This document shows positions 1-24,400 of a stretch of DNA of 64,000 nucleotides, piece by piece. Position 1 is the stretch's first letter, and every line of letters starts with the position of its first letter. Source of the stretch: Telmatactis stephensoni (Eukaryota; Cnidaria; Anthozoa; Actiniaria; Isophelliidae); the NCBI GenBank assembly GCA_029948255.1, contig JALIZF010001706.1, positions 186,001-250,000 on the forward strand, read 5' to 3'. The position numbers and the translations under genes are program-made. Below the pieces are notes generated by a model. That model searched no databases. It saw only the letters and a list, made by a program, of their open reading frames with translations, and was not told where the DNA came from.

Positions 1-2077
1 TGCAGAAACACCAAACAATAAAAAGAAAAATCGTTACAAAAACATTGTAACCTGTAAGTACTCTTTCCAAATTATGTCATTTGTTACTGTTTATAGAACG
101 GAACGACAAGCCACATAAATTCAAATAGAGAAAGCATGACATCTGTTTTTCAGTGTAACTTAACTGTTTTATCAAATGACAGACGATCATTCTCGTGTTG
201 TCCTGGAAGATGAATACGAGAACAACGAACCTGGCACTGATTACATCAGCGCATCGTTTATACGTGTAAGAATGATACCTATAAATTAATGAATCCTTTT
301 AATTAGAATTGCTTAGCTCTTGAATGTGAAATTATCTACTTCTCTAATTCACAACTCGTCATATCTCAGGGATATAATGGCTCTCCAAGGACATACATTG
401 CAACACAAGGTAACTTGAAACCCAAGGGAAGGTGGGAGAGGAGAACTTCGAATATATAGCTAATATGAATGTTCGGCGCGACAAAATCAGGCTCAGTTTT
501 TAGACGGCTCTCTTGTTTGAGCTATGGCTACTTGAAACATGTACCCATTTACAAATGTTCATTTTATCTTTTTATGGTAGTAGCGTTATCCTTATTTTTA
601 ATAACCGTATAATTTTAGGTCCTTTGCCTGATACTGTAAAGGACTTCTGGCAAATGGTTTGGCAACAAAATACTGCAACAGTAGTCATGCTTACAAACCG
701 GGTTGAATTTGGAAAGGTATCAGTTTAATACATGTTTATTTTTTGAAAAAGAATGTCTCATTAAAAATATTTTAACCTTATATATATTTAGAGAAAGTGT
801 CATCAATACTGGCCTGAAGGAAGTGAACAATATGGAGACATCACGGTGACCAACCATCAAACGCAAGTGTTCGCAGACTATGTCATACGAACTTTTACTT
901 TGGCCTGCCAGGTAGGTAATACAAAATTCACATGCTGATACACACGATTCGATTCCATGTCCAGAGAGACTGAATCGATTCTGAAAAATCTGACACTTGC
1001 AGCTTTTGAATGGATTCTAATACATGTATATGTAAGTATGTAGAGTCAGTCGGAGTTGGATGGCCAACAACCTTGCCAAACTTGCCGAGCTGGTTCAGAG
1101 AAGATGATGGTGTCACAAGGAACTTGATAGGAATTAAAGTGATGACATCAAGCGTGGAGTGTCCAAGTCTTGTACATACTAAGCTAGCTAGAAGCATAGT
1201 TAATAGAGGGGAGAAGTAGTCCAGCTAAGTATTGAAGAAAGCCGTAGGCCGATCTTTCACTTCTTTTAATGAAGTCTGCAAGTTGTTCGATTGATGTCAT
1301 CACTTTAATTCCTTCTTATAAGTGAATATGTGTCTGATGTTTTCCAGATGGATAAGACAACAAGTCGCCGAGTACGTCAATTCCATTTTACTGCTTGGCC
1401 AGACAAGGGAATTCCTCAGCATGCTACTTCAATACTTGCATTTAGAAGACAAGTACACAAGGAGACGCCTGATAATGCTGGTCCAACAGTTATTCATTGC
1501 AGGTAGGTGATGCAATAAGAAGTAAAACACTGACCATTTTTCTTCGAAATAAGAGCTGTTAACAGGTTTTGCGTTTGATAATATCAAAATGCAGTTCATG
1601 GAAAAGTATTTCTTATTTCAGTGCTGGTGTTGGAAGAACGGGTACCTACATAATGATTGATGCCATGCTTGAACAGGCAAAACATCGACAGACTTTGGAC
1701 ATTTTCAAATACTTGAAAACTATCAGAGAAGACAGACCTCTCATGGTGCAGACAGAAGTAAGAAGCTCATTGAAAATAGCTAAGAAAAATTATAACTATG
1801 AAGTTGCAGTCCATACGACTATAGAATACGAGCTTCTTAATTCTTCACATGCTGCAGGAAGACAATTTATGACTAAGAACTGAGTTAAGTTCACACAAGC
1901 TGTGAAACTTCTACGTTTTTCTCATAGGATCAGTACATATTTGTACATATGGCTGTGTACGAAGCACTGTCGTGTGGTAATACAGAAATCGAAGCTCACA
2001 ACCTGAGAACTACCATGAAGAATCTCTCAGCTGTGGATGAGCATAAAAACAAAACCGGCTTTGCACTTGAGTTTCAG
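1..2077 (+). other. R1 phosphatase domain D1 (catalytic)
   Basis: The domain opens with the substrate-binding loop KNRYKNIV, continues through [13 protein letters not shown] and the [18 protein letters not shown] region, and reaches the general-acid loop [10 protein letters not shown] in exon 1348-1502. The catalytic loop [10 protein letters not shown] is split by a phase-2 intron inside the serine codon (1502/1622). The Q-loop glutamines are at the 1757/1928 junction (VQTE-DQY). Every catalytic residue I can check is present. Confidence 0.92.
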
Positions 2078-4600
2078 GTAACGAAATAGTTGATATATAC
2101 AACAGAGTAAAGAAATAAATACTTGACGGGTATTTTGATCTTTATTAATTTTATCTTTTTCAGCGTTTGGGAGTTCTTACAGAAAAAGGAGAAGAAGTAG
2201 CAGAGAAATGTACAATTGGACTGCAGCAGGAAAATGTCCATAAAAACAGATATCCTGATATCGTGCCTGGTAAATACAACAAAAACAGATAAACTATAGC
2301 TATAGATACTTAAATTTGCGTTTTCATTATTGTGCTGATAGCTGGAGTAAATTGTTGAGGTAATAAGTACTTTTTTTCCCTGGAGATCAGAGGTTTTGAC
2401 TCACTCTCGGCTTTTATTAATTTATTTGATATCTATATTTTTAGGTCTAAGATCAGAAAGAATCCTAAAAGTGAATTAAAAGCCTGGTCCACAGGATATT
2501 GTTTTTAATGAGTCTTTCGTGAACATTGAGCTGATATTTGTGGACATATCATTAACCTTTATTATTAATGAAACATGAACTTCATGTACATTCTTCTTTC
2601 TATCACTTCACAGTTGATGAGAGATGTGTTGTTCTTAGTGTAAATGATGAAGATGAGGAAGATTATATCAATGCTTCATTTGTTGATGTAAGTCATTGGG
2701 CGACGTACATTTCATTAAAAAAACCCTCTAGGATTTTCTTAGATTTTCCTTAATTCTGTCAAATATAGCTCTCAAAGAATAAAAAAATATTTGAAATGTA
2801 GCATACTTTTATCTTCTTTGTTCAGACTTACAGAGATCGTAACGCGTTCATTGTAACACAAGCTCCTTTGGAAAACACGGTGGTAGATTTTTGGAGAATG
2901 GTGATGGAATGCGACATAGGAACCATTGTCATGCTCAACAACTTACAAGAAGGGGACCAGGTAAATTGGCATGGAGTGTTTATATTTCACTGTTAACTAG
3001 ATTTGTTATTGAGGTTAAACATTTGATATTCAATTCCAGTTGAATATAGAAATGATAATAACCATACTGTATAAGGCAGCCGTTCACTGAAGTCGTACCG
3101 ATTCCATTGGAAGCTCTGGAAACAATTGTGAATGCATCATCATGATAAAGAAGGCGAAAGCTCTTGAAAATTTCAATGCTCTGCGTATTGAACTCCGACT
3201 GATTTTGTAGGTTTTCCCTCAATATTGGCCTGAACAAGAACCAATGACATGTGGAAACATTACAGTCAATTCCGTGAAAGAGGAATTTTTGGATGAAGTA
3301 GTTGCACGTGAATTCCATGTTGTGGATTCTGTGGTAAGTATAGCAATAGATAAAACCAGAAAATAAAGACAAACAACGAAACTACCGGCCCTGAGTGCCG
3401 CCCGAACTTTGGCTCGCATTACGGCACCCATGGTATACATCGAAACTAACGAATTAGGCATGCAGCTATCAAAATGGGTATCGCTGCTAGGAAGAACTCT
3501 ATCAAGCACATTGGAAAAAGGAAACAAGACGGCAACAAGTCGGATATAGCTAAAATATGATGTCACAGACCCACTGCCAGACTGATACAGGGTAACGAAC
3601 TTAGGGTAACGGCTAGACCCGAAATGAGTGATGATCACGAGGCTTGGTTGGGTAGAGCGAGAATATAAGTAAAGTTATCCGGGGAGGAGAAAATTTAGAA
3701 AATTTAGGCAGCTCAGTGATCTGCTTTGCTAGCTACGAGCCTAGCCATGCAAGAGTACAGAAACGATCCAAACTGATAGATAAAAGCAGATCATGAATCA
3801 TGAGCTCGCCATGGTACAAGATATTGACTTTTTTATTTTCTGTAGAAAAGTCTCTCCGTGCTTCACTTACAGCACACAAACTGGAGCGATAAATGCAGTC
3901 CTTCCAATCCTGAAAGCGTATTAACACTACTTGACGAAGTCGAGAGATCTCAACAAAAACTGGTCGGAAGTTCACCGATACTTGTTCACTGTAGGTACGT
4001 CGATAAAATACATCAAAACTGGAAAAATTATCCAGCTGAGTGTTAACGTTCAACGTACTAAATCCTCATAACGTGAATATTTGTGATTGTTATTAGCAAC
4101 GGCGTTGGTCGTAGTGGAACGTTCTGTACCATCGTCTCAACACTTGAACGAGTCAAACAAGAACAAGTAGTGGACGTCTTTCAGACCGTTAAGTCTATTC
4201 GTACTAACAGACCTGGAGCAGTGCAGACGTTGGTAAGTGTAAGCGGGGATAACGAACTTGGCAATATAGCTTTAGTGAACATTCCAAAGCTAGATCCATG
4301 CACGCACTCTAAACTAACCTTGCAGGTGAATCCCCGTTTCTCAGTGACCTGAGTGTTCTCAAATACAGCAGTAAATACTAAACTAATAAATAGAGGCCTT
4401 GAGATTAACCAAGGGAGATTATCAAAGGAAAGACACACGGATGGTGAGCCTCAGTTATACCCAAACTAAAATTTTGTAATTATTTAAGTAAAATAACCTG
4501 TAATTTCTCATTTATATTGCAGATTCAGTACAAGTTTTGCTACTCCATGGTCATGGAATATCTTGACACATTCAGTGACTATGCTAATTTTCAAGCGTGA
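1..4600 (+). CDS. R1: receptor-type protein tyrosine phosphatase, cytoplasmic part (5' partial)
   Basis: Removes phosphate from phosphotyrosine at the inner face of the plasma membrane. The ectodomain and membrane helix lie left of the window. Exons read from splice sites: 1-53, 183-265, 370-409, 619-716, 792-911, 1348-1502, 1622-1757, 1928-2077, 2164-2269, 2614-2687, 2826-2960, 3211-3333, 3846-3994, 4097-4232, 4523-4600 (stop TGA). All phases agree, and R5 has the same exon pattern. D1 has [12 protein letters not shown] and the P-loop [10 protein letters not shown], so it should be active. D2 has KNRY, WSD instead of WPD, and [10 protein letters not shown]. The C-terminus [12 protein letters not shown] resembles the vertebrate RPTP-alpha/epsilon tail, where the YANF tyrosine, once phosphorylated, binds the Grb2 SH2 domain (family knowledge). 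R1 is the first of five tandem relatives. No AATAAA was found close after the stop. Confidence 0.93.
2164..4600 (+). other. R1 phosphatase domain D2 (probably weak or regulatory)
   Basis: The second phosphatase domain has [25 protein letters not shown], a [16 protein letters not shown] block and QYWPEQEP. The general-acid motif is WSD rather than WPD, and the P-loop is [10 protein letters not shown] (Asn for Ala) with Cys and Arg kept. In most RPTPs D2 is weak and regulatory, and this one looks only mildly degraded. The P-loop is cut by an intron at the same place and phase as in D1 (3994/4097). Confidence 0.88.
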
Positions 4601-5411
4601 TTGCATGTACAATCATTACTTTTTGGAACTTTTGGAACTTTTGTATATTTGCCAACAAATACTAATATACACACATAGAAAAAAAAAGGGAAATGTATAT
4701 ATACCTAAAGTGGCGAGGAGAAATGACATAAAGTTTTGACATGACTGATCCAACAAGTTCCTCCTAGTGGGCACTTTATGAGTTTTAAAAAGATGCGTAG
4801 TACCATATTTTACATAATTTCTATGCCATAAATCAGAAAAGAAAAAAAATAAGAGAAAAGAAAAATAAGAGAGAAAGAAACAAACAAACTACCTATAATA
4901 ACAACAAATTGCGGGGTTGAAGTCAAGCAACTACTGCAACGCTGTCGGTAAAAAGAAATCAAGCAATACATTTTTAAACTGAAGGAGAGGGGATAGAAAA
5001 GGAAGACGGTATCGAAATCACTTCATTTAAACTGTAGACAAAAGTACAATCTACTTGAACTAAATCAATATAATTCAGCTAAATAGTAATGCAGACATGA
5101 GTTAATAGTCGTCGATTATTAAAAGTAAATCTTACTGATAAGGGCAATTATAAAATAAATGAAGCCTGTTGCTTTAATATGGACTCATTATTATTGATTT
5201 GGTGTTTATAAAGGCCCATCTTGACGAGCAAATTTTCTATATGACAATTACTTTGTCGGTTCGTGTGGATGAGAAATTTTGTCCAAATTTCGTCACATCT
5301 GTACAAATATTTTTGCATGAGTGTGTTTTTTAATGGCAAAAAATTACATGTCGCGTGTAGAATTTGCTTGTGTTGACCGATCAGTCAAAGGAAATTACAG
5401 AGCGTTTCTCA

Positions 5412-5697
5412 AGAAAGAAAAAAAGAAAGAAAGATAGAAAGAAAGAAAGAAAGAAAAAAAGAAAGAGAGAGAGAGAGAAAGAAAGAGAGAGAGAGAGAGA
5501 AAGAAAGAAAGAAAGAGAGAGAGAAAGAAAGAGAGAAAGAAAGAGAAAGCTGAAAGAAAGAATGAAAGAAAACAAAATTAATCAAACAAACAAACGAATG
5601 AACAAAAAAAGAAACAAAGAAAAAAAAAAGAATAAAAAGAAAAAAAGAAAAAAGAAAAAAGAAAAAAAAAAGAAAGAAAGAAAAGAAAGGGAGGTTA
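5412..5697. repeat. Purine-only (GAAA/GA) low-complexity tract
   Basis: Nearly 290 bases of A and G on the plus strand, made of GAAA, GAGA and A-rich runs with only short interruptions near 5575-5605. The Lys/Glu/Arg-rich frame across it is an artefact of composition. Confidence 0.9.
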
Positions 5698-7744
5698 CAA
5701 TGTTACAGTAGATCGGGGATGTGGACGATGAATATTTACCAGTGCTATACTGAAATAATGATAAATTTTACAGCTACAGTCGACGTTATTAGCATTCATA
5801 TTTATTTCAACATTATTGGCCACAGTTGTATGAAAACTGTGAAAACAAATTTTCTGGCTGCATGACATCATTCACCGATCACGATCAGGTTGTGTTAAGG
5901 CTGCACCATTACTTTTCAGTTAACGTAACAGCCCTTTTATTCCTAGTGTTACCCGGCCTCCCTGGGTTACCCTATCCTACAATCTGTAAAAGGGGACCCA
6001 ATTTTTCATCATCTTTCGATCACTGATAAAACATCGTGCTAACTAAGATCAGACAACGCGCCCGCAAAATGTACCATGCAGTCGTGCTTCTTCAGTCCTC
6101 TTCAATGTCGCCGGCAGTCAAACAAACAAAACGTAACTTAGTCCCCGAAAATGAGGTTGACTTCGTAATATATTATGTTGCCTGTCTTTTCTCTCCAAGT
6201 ACTTTTCTGTTTTCTCCACTCTAGAAAATTAAGCTCAAAATATTGCTTGGGATTCCTGTGATCAAGACGCGCCCCGCGAAAGCCCGCGAAAACTTGCGCA
6301 TGCGCAGTCATTTTACTACGGTATCTATACATATACGCATAGATGTATCTATACAACTAAACAGCAATACCTTGGAACATGAAAATGTCTGATATAGACA
6401 TACATAGTCGTACTACATGCATATATTCTTTGAGAGTATTTCCGCTTCTCTAAATGCGCTGAAGTTCAATGTTCTACTTCTCCATTTCCATATATATCTC
6501 CAAAAATAATCTTTTTCACTTCTTTCTCAATGTCCTCATTTTGAAAATGAAATCTACGTTTCATATCCGTCATAACTGATGATCGGTCGTCAGGTGATCA
6601 TGAAAGCACCCGGCGCAGGTAGTGTAATTCTTTTTACCCGTTCTACTTATCTTTAGCAATTTCACTTTACATTCAGTCAAGGAACTGTTCTATTACACGA
6701 TTATGAAGTAACGTAACAATGAAGACCCAAAGCCATTGCGTGACATGTGGCACTAATCAGAGTGTAAAATAATAACAGATTACAGATGTACTAGAGTACA
6801 TACAGGGTCCCCTATACCCCTTTGCAAAATGAAATCACGTAAAAATATTTTGTTTTTTCACGCGTACCGGATAATTTAAATCTCTCTTTCACTTTAACAA
6901 AAAATCGAAAGTTGCTTTCATGTGGCATGGACGCAAAAAGATTTTAGACCTTAAATCACGTTTAACGTCAAAATTAATCAGCCATTCACGTTTCACGGAA
7001 AAGGTATAGAGGATCCCGAGTAAATGATAATCTAAATGAATGAGTAACTTATAATCTAATTCATTACATATGGTATGTGGTTTTTGTTGAACTGTATCCA
7101 AAATACATCTAATATTTAAAACATGAAGCCGTAGCAGAACATAAATACATCTATTTATTTAATTGTTATTATATTTAGAAACAATTCCCGGAGCTTTCAT
7201 TTTGTTTATTGAGCTCTAGAAGAATCAGGGAACGCACGCTCTCATTGGTCAATTAGCTGGCAGTAACTTCCCTTACAGACCGAAAAATTGAAAACAGATT
7301 GTGTTTTTTGCTTTTGCTGTTTTGATTACTGTTTATAACGAAAAAAATACTGCCACGAGCTAAGGCTTTCTTGATAATGGTAAATTTAAACAAAGCCGCC
7401 GATTGGATTCAGTAACCAATGAAAAACTCATTTTTTTCGCCAAGCCAATTGAGTGTTTCTATCTTAATTGTTGTTGTTTTTTTTCGTAGCGTATGTCTAG
7501 TTATCAATTTAAATATATCTATCTGTCTCTTCAGCACCCAGAGTGGATAGCTTTCGTTCACAATTTTTTAGAATTTAATAGGCGTTTGTGAAAATACTTG
7601 ATTTAAAAAAAACAATTTAGAAAAAAAAAGGAAAAAAAAAGAACAAAACAGGAAGTTGACTCCATATCGCGTACGCAAGGCTTTCAAACCGATTAAGCTT
7701 CATTTTTATGCGCGCACAGCTGCGAACCGTTTCTTCTCCGAGAA

Positions 7745-7937
7745 TCAAATTTCATGATCAATGATTGCGCGCGCGATGGCGTCAACTTCCTGTTACTAAA
7801 AATATCCTTAAGCGCCTAGCACATCACGCAGACTCCAATACCAGTTTCACTCTCTTTGTATTATGGTCTCTTGGTATAAAGGCTTATTCATGGTTTTGTA
7901 TTTCATTCAACCACGATTTTAAGTTCTTCGTTTGAGC
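7745..7937 (+). promoter_or_regulatory. R2 proximal promoter and 5' UTR
   Basis: A TATA-like TATAAAG at 7875-7881 lies about 57 bases before the ATG at 7938. The upstream part, from 7745 through GCGCGCGATGGCGTCA to the GGTCTCTTG motif, is repeated at 15007-15128 inside an R2 intron. The TATA box is inference. The duplicated block is seen directly. Confidence 0.5.
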
Positions 7938-19546
<11,609 letters not shown>

Positions 19547-19749
19547 AATTGCCACTCATTAATGATTATAATCTAGCACGTTTCTACTAGTGAGAAACTT
19601 TCAAGAAAAAAATAGATGCGTGGTGTTAATTCAGTACTGTGTTTTACATAGTTTTATATATACAAATTGAGCGGAGTGGCGGACAGTTGTCCAGTAATTC
19701 ATACATTTCTTGGTAACTTTTTTTATAATATGTAAATCTCAGAGTGCCA

Positions 19750-20612
19750 TCGCCAACTATTTGGGACTTTTGTGAGCCCGCGGTCCTCAGCGGAGTTATT
19801 CATGAGTAACTCAAAAATGGCGTGTAAAATACATAGAAAATGTATAGGTTCAGAAAATTGAACAATAAATAAAAGCATTGTTATACATGATGCATTTTTT
19901 TCCTCCATGCAATCGAATTATACTTAAGCATGTCTACAGTTTTGAAAAATAAATCACTTAAATTGTCATCAAAATATGTTTCGAAATTTGGTTGAAAATA
20001 CATCATCTGAGGAAAACAACAACCTACGATGACCCCGAACAAAAGCTCAAATTATGAGAATATATAGGCTGAAATTCATTTTCTATTAAACCCTACATAA
20101 CTTGCCTACTTGAAGTACTAAACTACATTACCTTCGCTCTCAGCTCAATATAAATATGAACGAGCTGTATGTATGGGCGATTCGTGTTTCGTTTTCCCTC
20201 GTAAAAATCTCTTCTTTTGAGTTCGATGACATGTGATCCACCATGTTGAAGTTGCGAACCCTCCCATTTAATAAGATATTCGAAGCCCTTTACACCAAAA
20301 AAGTCAGAAAAGTTTGTTAGCTTCATCGAAACAACTGAATGAAACCGGGAATGGACATGTTACATATCAAAAAATGCTACAACACTCACATGTTCCGCTT
20401 TCCTTCGGTGAATAATCCTCTCCACCATAAACGTTTGCCTGTATGTTTTTCTGTTTTTGCCTTTACAGTCATCGTACAAAGCAACACTGGACCACTGGAC
20501 AAATTATGCAGTTGTTTATAGTCATATGTGACTCACACTCGTTTGGCCGCCATTTTGAATTTGAGTGAGAAACCGCGGACCACAATGATTGTATAAGTCC
20601 CAAATAGTTGGT
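19750..20612. mobile_element. Inverted-repeat element, about 860 bp
   Basis: CAACTATTTGGGACTT near 19754 is matched by AAGTCCCAAATAGTTG near 20597, followed on each inner side by a CCGCGG(T)CC-type segment and an ATGGCG segment. Class unknown. If it ends as drawn, the R2 polyadenylation signal lies within it. Confidence 0.5.
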
Positions 20613-21329
20613 GTAATAAAACAGTTGGTGTTGTACTTTAACGTTGGTGGTCATAAATCAACAAGAACAGCATCTGTTTTTGAAATTATTTATCTTTACC
20701 TGAAAACCTCGCCCATGTAAAATACAAGTGTTAGTTATCGGCCCTCAGCTCGTGGTCATATATCACATATAAGCCCTTGCCTCAGGCTAATAACTCCTAC
20801 TTGTCAGCAGAATACTTTTCTTTACTGGATTTGATAGAGTTAATTTCAAATAAATGCGCTTTAAACAAGCGTTGCCGCTCCTTCTCTCCGTTTACGCAGC
20901 CATTAAACAATACGAAGTGCGCTTGCGCAGTGATTTGCACGCGTGTTTCGCTTATGCTTGCATCGCTAGGAACCATTCATAAGCAAGTTTTCGCAACTTA
21001 GTCTTCCAAATTTTGTCAGTCTTCCGAGCTCCAAACATCTTGTTTAGAATCGATTTCGAAACAGTCACAACGGTGTTGTCATTATTAATTAGACCGAATA
21101 CCAGTGTTTTTATACAACACATGATAATCTGGCTAACCCGGAATTGGAAGGAGAGAGAGGGCCTAAAGTCCATGACTCGATCTTTCCCAAAATCGTAATA
21201 CAGTCTATGCGATGCACTTGCGAATTCAGTCTCAGATCAGAAATGTCACTGAAACGTTCATTATACAATTACGTACGTACGGCCTACTTCTCCGCAACTT
21301 AATGTTATTTCCATGTCCTATTTATTTCA

Positions 21330-21470
21330 GTATCGACTATGATCACTGATATATCAACATTGCATGCGTTGTTTCATATTCATGGGTTTGAATCAGTAGC
21401 TCGAGAATTAATATAACTTAACTTAATTAGTCACTGCTAACAAAGCATAGCTAGGTACGGCGTTTTCAAC
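21330..21470 (+). promoter_or_regulatory. R3 proximal upstream region conserved with R4 and R5
   Basis: TTTCAGTATCGA, ATCAACATTGC, CACTGCTAACAAAGCATAG and TTTTCAACATGTGT recur in the same order before R4 and R5. This marks a shared promoter/5' UTR. No clear TATA box. Confidence 0.5.
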
Positions 21471-24400
21471 ATGTGTGCACTGCTATGGAAAACTACGGCT
21501 TTGATATTCTGTATCTTGGTTTTATTACAAGACGTGATGTCTGCCGCTAAAACAGGTAACGATTGGTATATTCTAGTCTAGAGATTTTTTACAATAGAAG
21601 TTCATTGATTTCCTTATATAATTAAAACCAAAGGCTTGAACGGTGAAAAGAATCCCGCTACCACAATGTACGTAGAAATTAAAGTGTAGAGGCTTTATGA
21701 TCATGAGACATTGACTTTCGGGCCATAACAATACTTCTTGTACTTTCATGTTAATGTGGGCTGCACTTCGTTTAGCAGAGTATTAATATCACTAGTTGCC
21801 CTGGCTCACAAGATAATCGCCTTGGGGTAAAACAAGATATGAGGAGTGACTGTACCCGGAGGCGAGAGGGAGCGAAGCTCCTGAGCCGGTGGTGGATTAT
21901 CGCTAATGGGAGGTGGGTAGGTCGTCGATATTCATCGTCTACGCGTTTACCCAAAATGACGCGAATATTTCACTGTCTGAAGGCCTTTTTATATTGTTAC
22001 GCACTGGCATGGCTAGGTCGGGTGTTACAGCTAGGTACGAGGAGTTTATTTTGTTCGCAATTCCCTCATTGAGAATATTTGTACAGTTCATCTTGTAGAT
22101 TTATTGCAAGTAATGAGGACTGGAATAAACATTCAAAATAGATAAATAAATAAATATATAAATGAAAATAATAAAATGAAATAAATCGTTTAATTATTTC
22201 AAGCTGATACTGAGCCTAAGTCAAAAAAATTCATTTCATTATTGAAACCTGGCTACAATCGCCGATTTAGGAAGACTATAAGTGTATTCAGTGAAATCAG
22301 TTATTACTCGTGCCCAGGCCTTTAGGCCGGGAACGAGTTATAAACTGCAAATGTTTCTTTTTACTCGTGCCCAGGCCTTTAGGCCGGGAACGAGTTATAA
22401 ACTGCAAATGTTTCTTTTTCTTTTTTTCCTCTCGTCGTCCACGAGAATGCGGCATTCTTGCGCAATCGGTGACGTGTGCACCCCTGATTGGTTAAGAACG
22501 TAAAAAACAATGCCCTTCATTCATCACCTCCGTAGTGAACGCCAGCGAGGAACTTTAGGAATGCAAGATGGCCGACTACAAAGAAAATAGCTTTCAGAGA
22601 CAGGCTCTTCTAGGAATAATACATCGTAAAATGGAGCTTTTAACTCGAGATATACCTAGACACTCATAAGAGCTTCAGAATGGGCTGTTATTTTGAGCTT
22701 CATCTCCAATACTTTGACCAAATATCCAATTCTAATTGGAGTACTTGGAAGGAGGCCCTCGCGATACGAACTATTTCCTATGAGCTGGAAATCTACGCAT
22801 TTCTCATCCTACATGTTGCTAAACGAACATACATAGAAGCAAGTCAATTATATTCCTCATTTAAGCATTCAAAAGATCTTGAGAGGTTTTTGTACTGAAT
22901 TTTAATATCGGAGACCATTGCATGGAATTAGGTTCCATTGACCTTGTATTTCGCGTTTGGTCACGTAACGTCTTTTATTCAATATATAAACCATCCGAAA
23001 AATACACGATTTGTTATTGTGTCAAAAACACCGTTGTAGAAGTTTTTACAGCAAACAATTGAGATACATAGTGAAATAAAAATAATAATAAAACTGGTAT
23101 ATTCGCGGGGAATATTTTTGCATGTCGGAGATATACAATACCTATGCATGATAATAGAAGCAATGACAGACAAATTGACTAATCAGATGTTCTTTTAACC
23201 GATTCAAGAAAGGTCTTATGTTACGGTTAACTATCAGTCCCGGAATGGTGAAGAATGCGTGAAACGGCTCGGGGAAGAGGGCTCTCGGGGCACGAGTGAA
23301 CGCACGTGTGCGTCTAGTTCTTTTTTTCCTCTCGTCGTCCACGAGAATGCGGCATTCTTGCGCAATCGGTGACGTGTGCACCCCTGATTGGTTAAGAACG
23401 TAAAAAACAATGCCCTTCATTCATCACCTCCGTAGTGAACGCCAGCGAGGAACTTTAGGAATGCAAGATGGCCGACTACAAAGAAAATAGCTTTCAGAGA
23501 CAGGCTCTTCTAGGAATAATACATCGTAAAATGGAGCTTTTAACTCGAGATATACCTAGACACTCATAAGAGCTTCAGAATGGGCTGTTATTTTGAGCTT
23601 CATCTCCAATACTTTGACCAAATATCCAATTCTAATTGGAGTACTTGGAAGGAGGCCCTCGCGATACGAACTATTTCCTATGAGCTGGAAATCTACGCAT
23701 TTCTCATCCTACATGTTGCTAAACGAACATACATAGAAGCAAGTCAATTATATTCCTCATTTAAGCATTCAAAAGATCTTGAGAGGTTTTTGTACTGAAT
23801 TTTAATATCGGAGACCATTGCATGGAATTAGGTTCCATTGACCTTGTATTTCGCGTTTGGTCACGTAACGTCTTTTATTCAATATATAAACCGTCCGAAA
23901 AATACACGATTTGTTATTGTGTCAAAAACACCGTTGTAGAAGTTTTTACAGCAAACAATTGAGATACATAGTGAAATAAAAATAATAATAAAACTGGTAT
24001 ATTCGCGGGGAATATTTTTGCATGTCGGAGATATACAATACCTATGCATGATAATAGAAGCAATGACAGACAAATTGACTAATCAGATGTTCTTTTAACC
24101 GATTCAAGAAAGGTCTTATGTTACGGTTAACTATCAGTCCCGGAATGGTGAAGAATGCGTGAAACGGCTCGGGGAAGAGGGCTCTCGGGGCACGAGTGAA
24201 CGCACGTGTGCGTCTAGTTTAATTATAAACTTGGAAAATAATAATGGATATAAGCATATTCGTAACGATATATTAATTAACTTTGTTTTGCTATTCGATT
24301 CAGCTATGCAATTTCCATGTTTGTATTATCTCAATACAGATAACAATCATACACAAAACACTCCACATCTCGTGACATCGATGACCCCTCTTTATATTTC

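Larger units (their letters stand above)
4601..7937. other. Intergenic region between R1 and R2
   Basis: No exon, RNA gene or complete transposon recognised. It holds a long purine tract (separate entry), AT-rich DNA, and the R2 promoter at its right end. Long frames here come from low-complexity DNA. Confidence 0.6.
19547..21470. other. Intergenic region between R2 and R3
   Basis: Contains a likely R2 polyadenylation signal (two overlapping AATAAA from 19864), one inverted-repeat element (19750-20612) and the R3 upstream region. No other gene seen. Confidence 0.6.

Noticed and set aside
3219..4053. Minus-strand frames of 106-139 codons over the R1 D2 exons
   Set aside because: Shadows of, or overlaps with, plus-strand exons that have full splice and motif support.
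5364..5711. 115-codon Lys/Glu/Arg-rich frame
   Set aside because: It lies wholly on a purine microsatellite and mirrors a Phe/Leu/Ser frame on the other strand. No gene signals.
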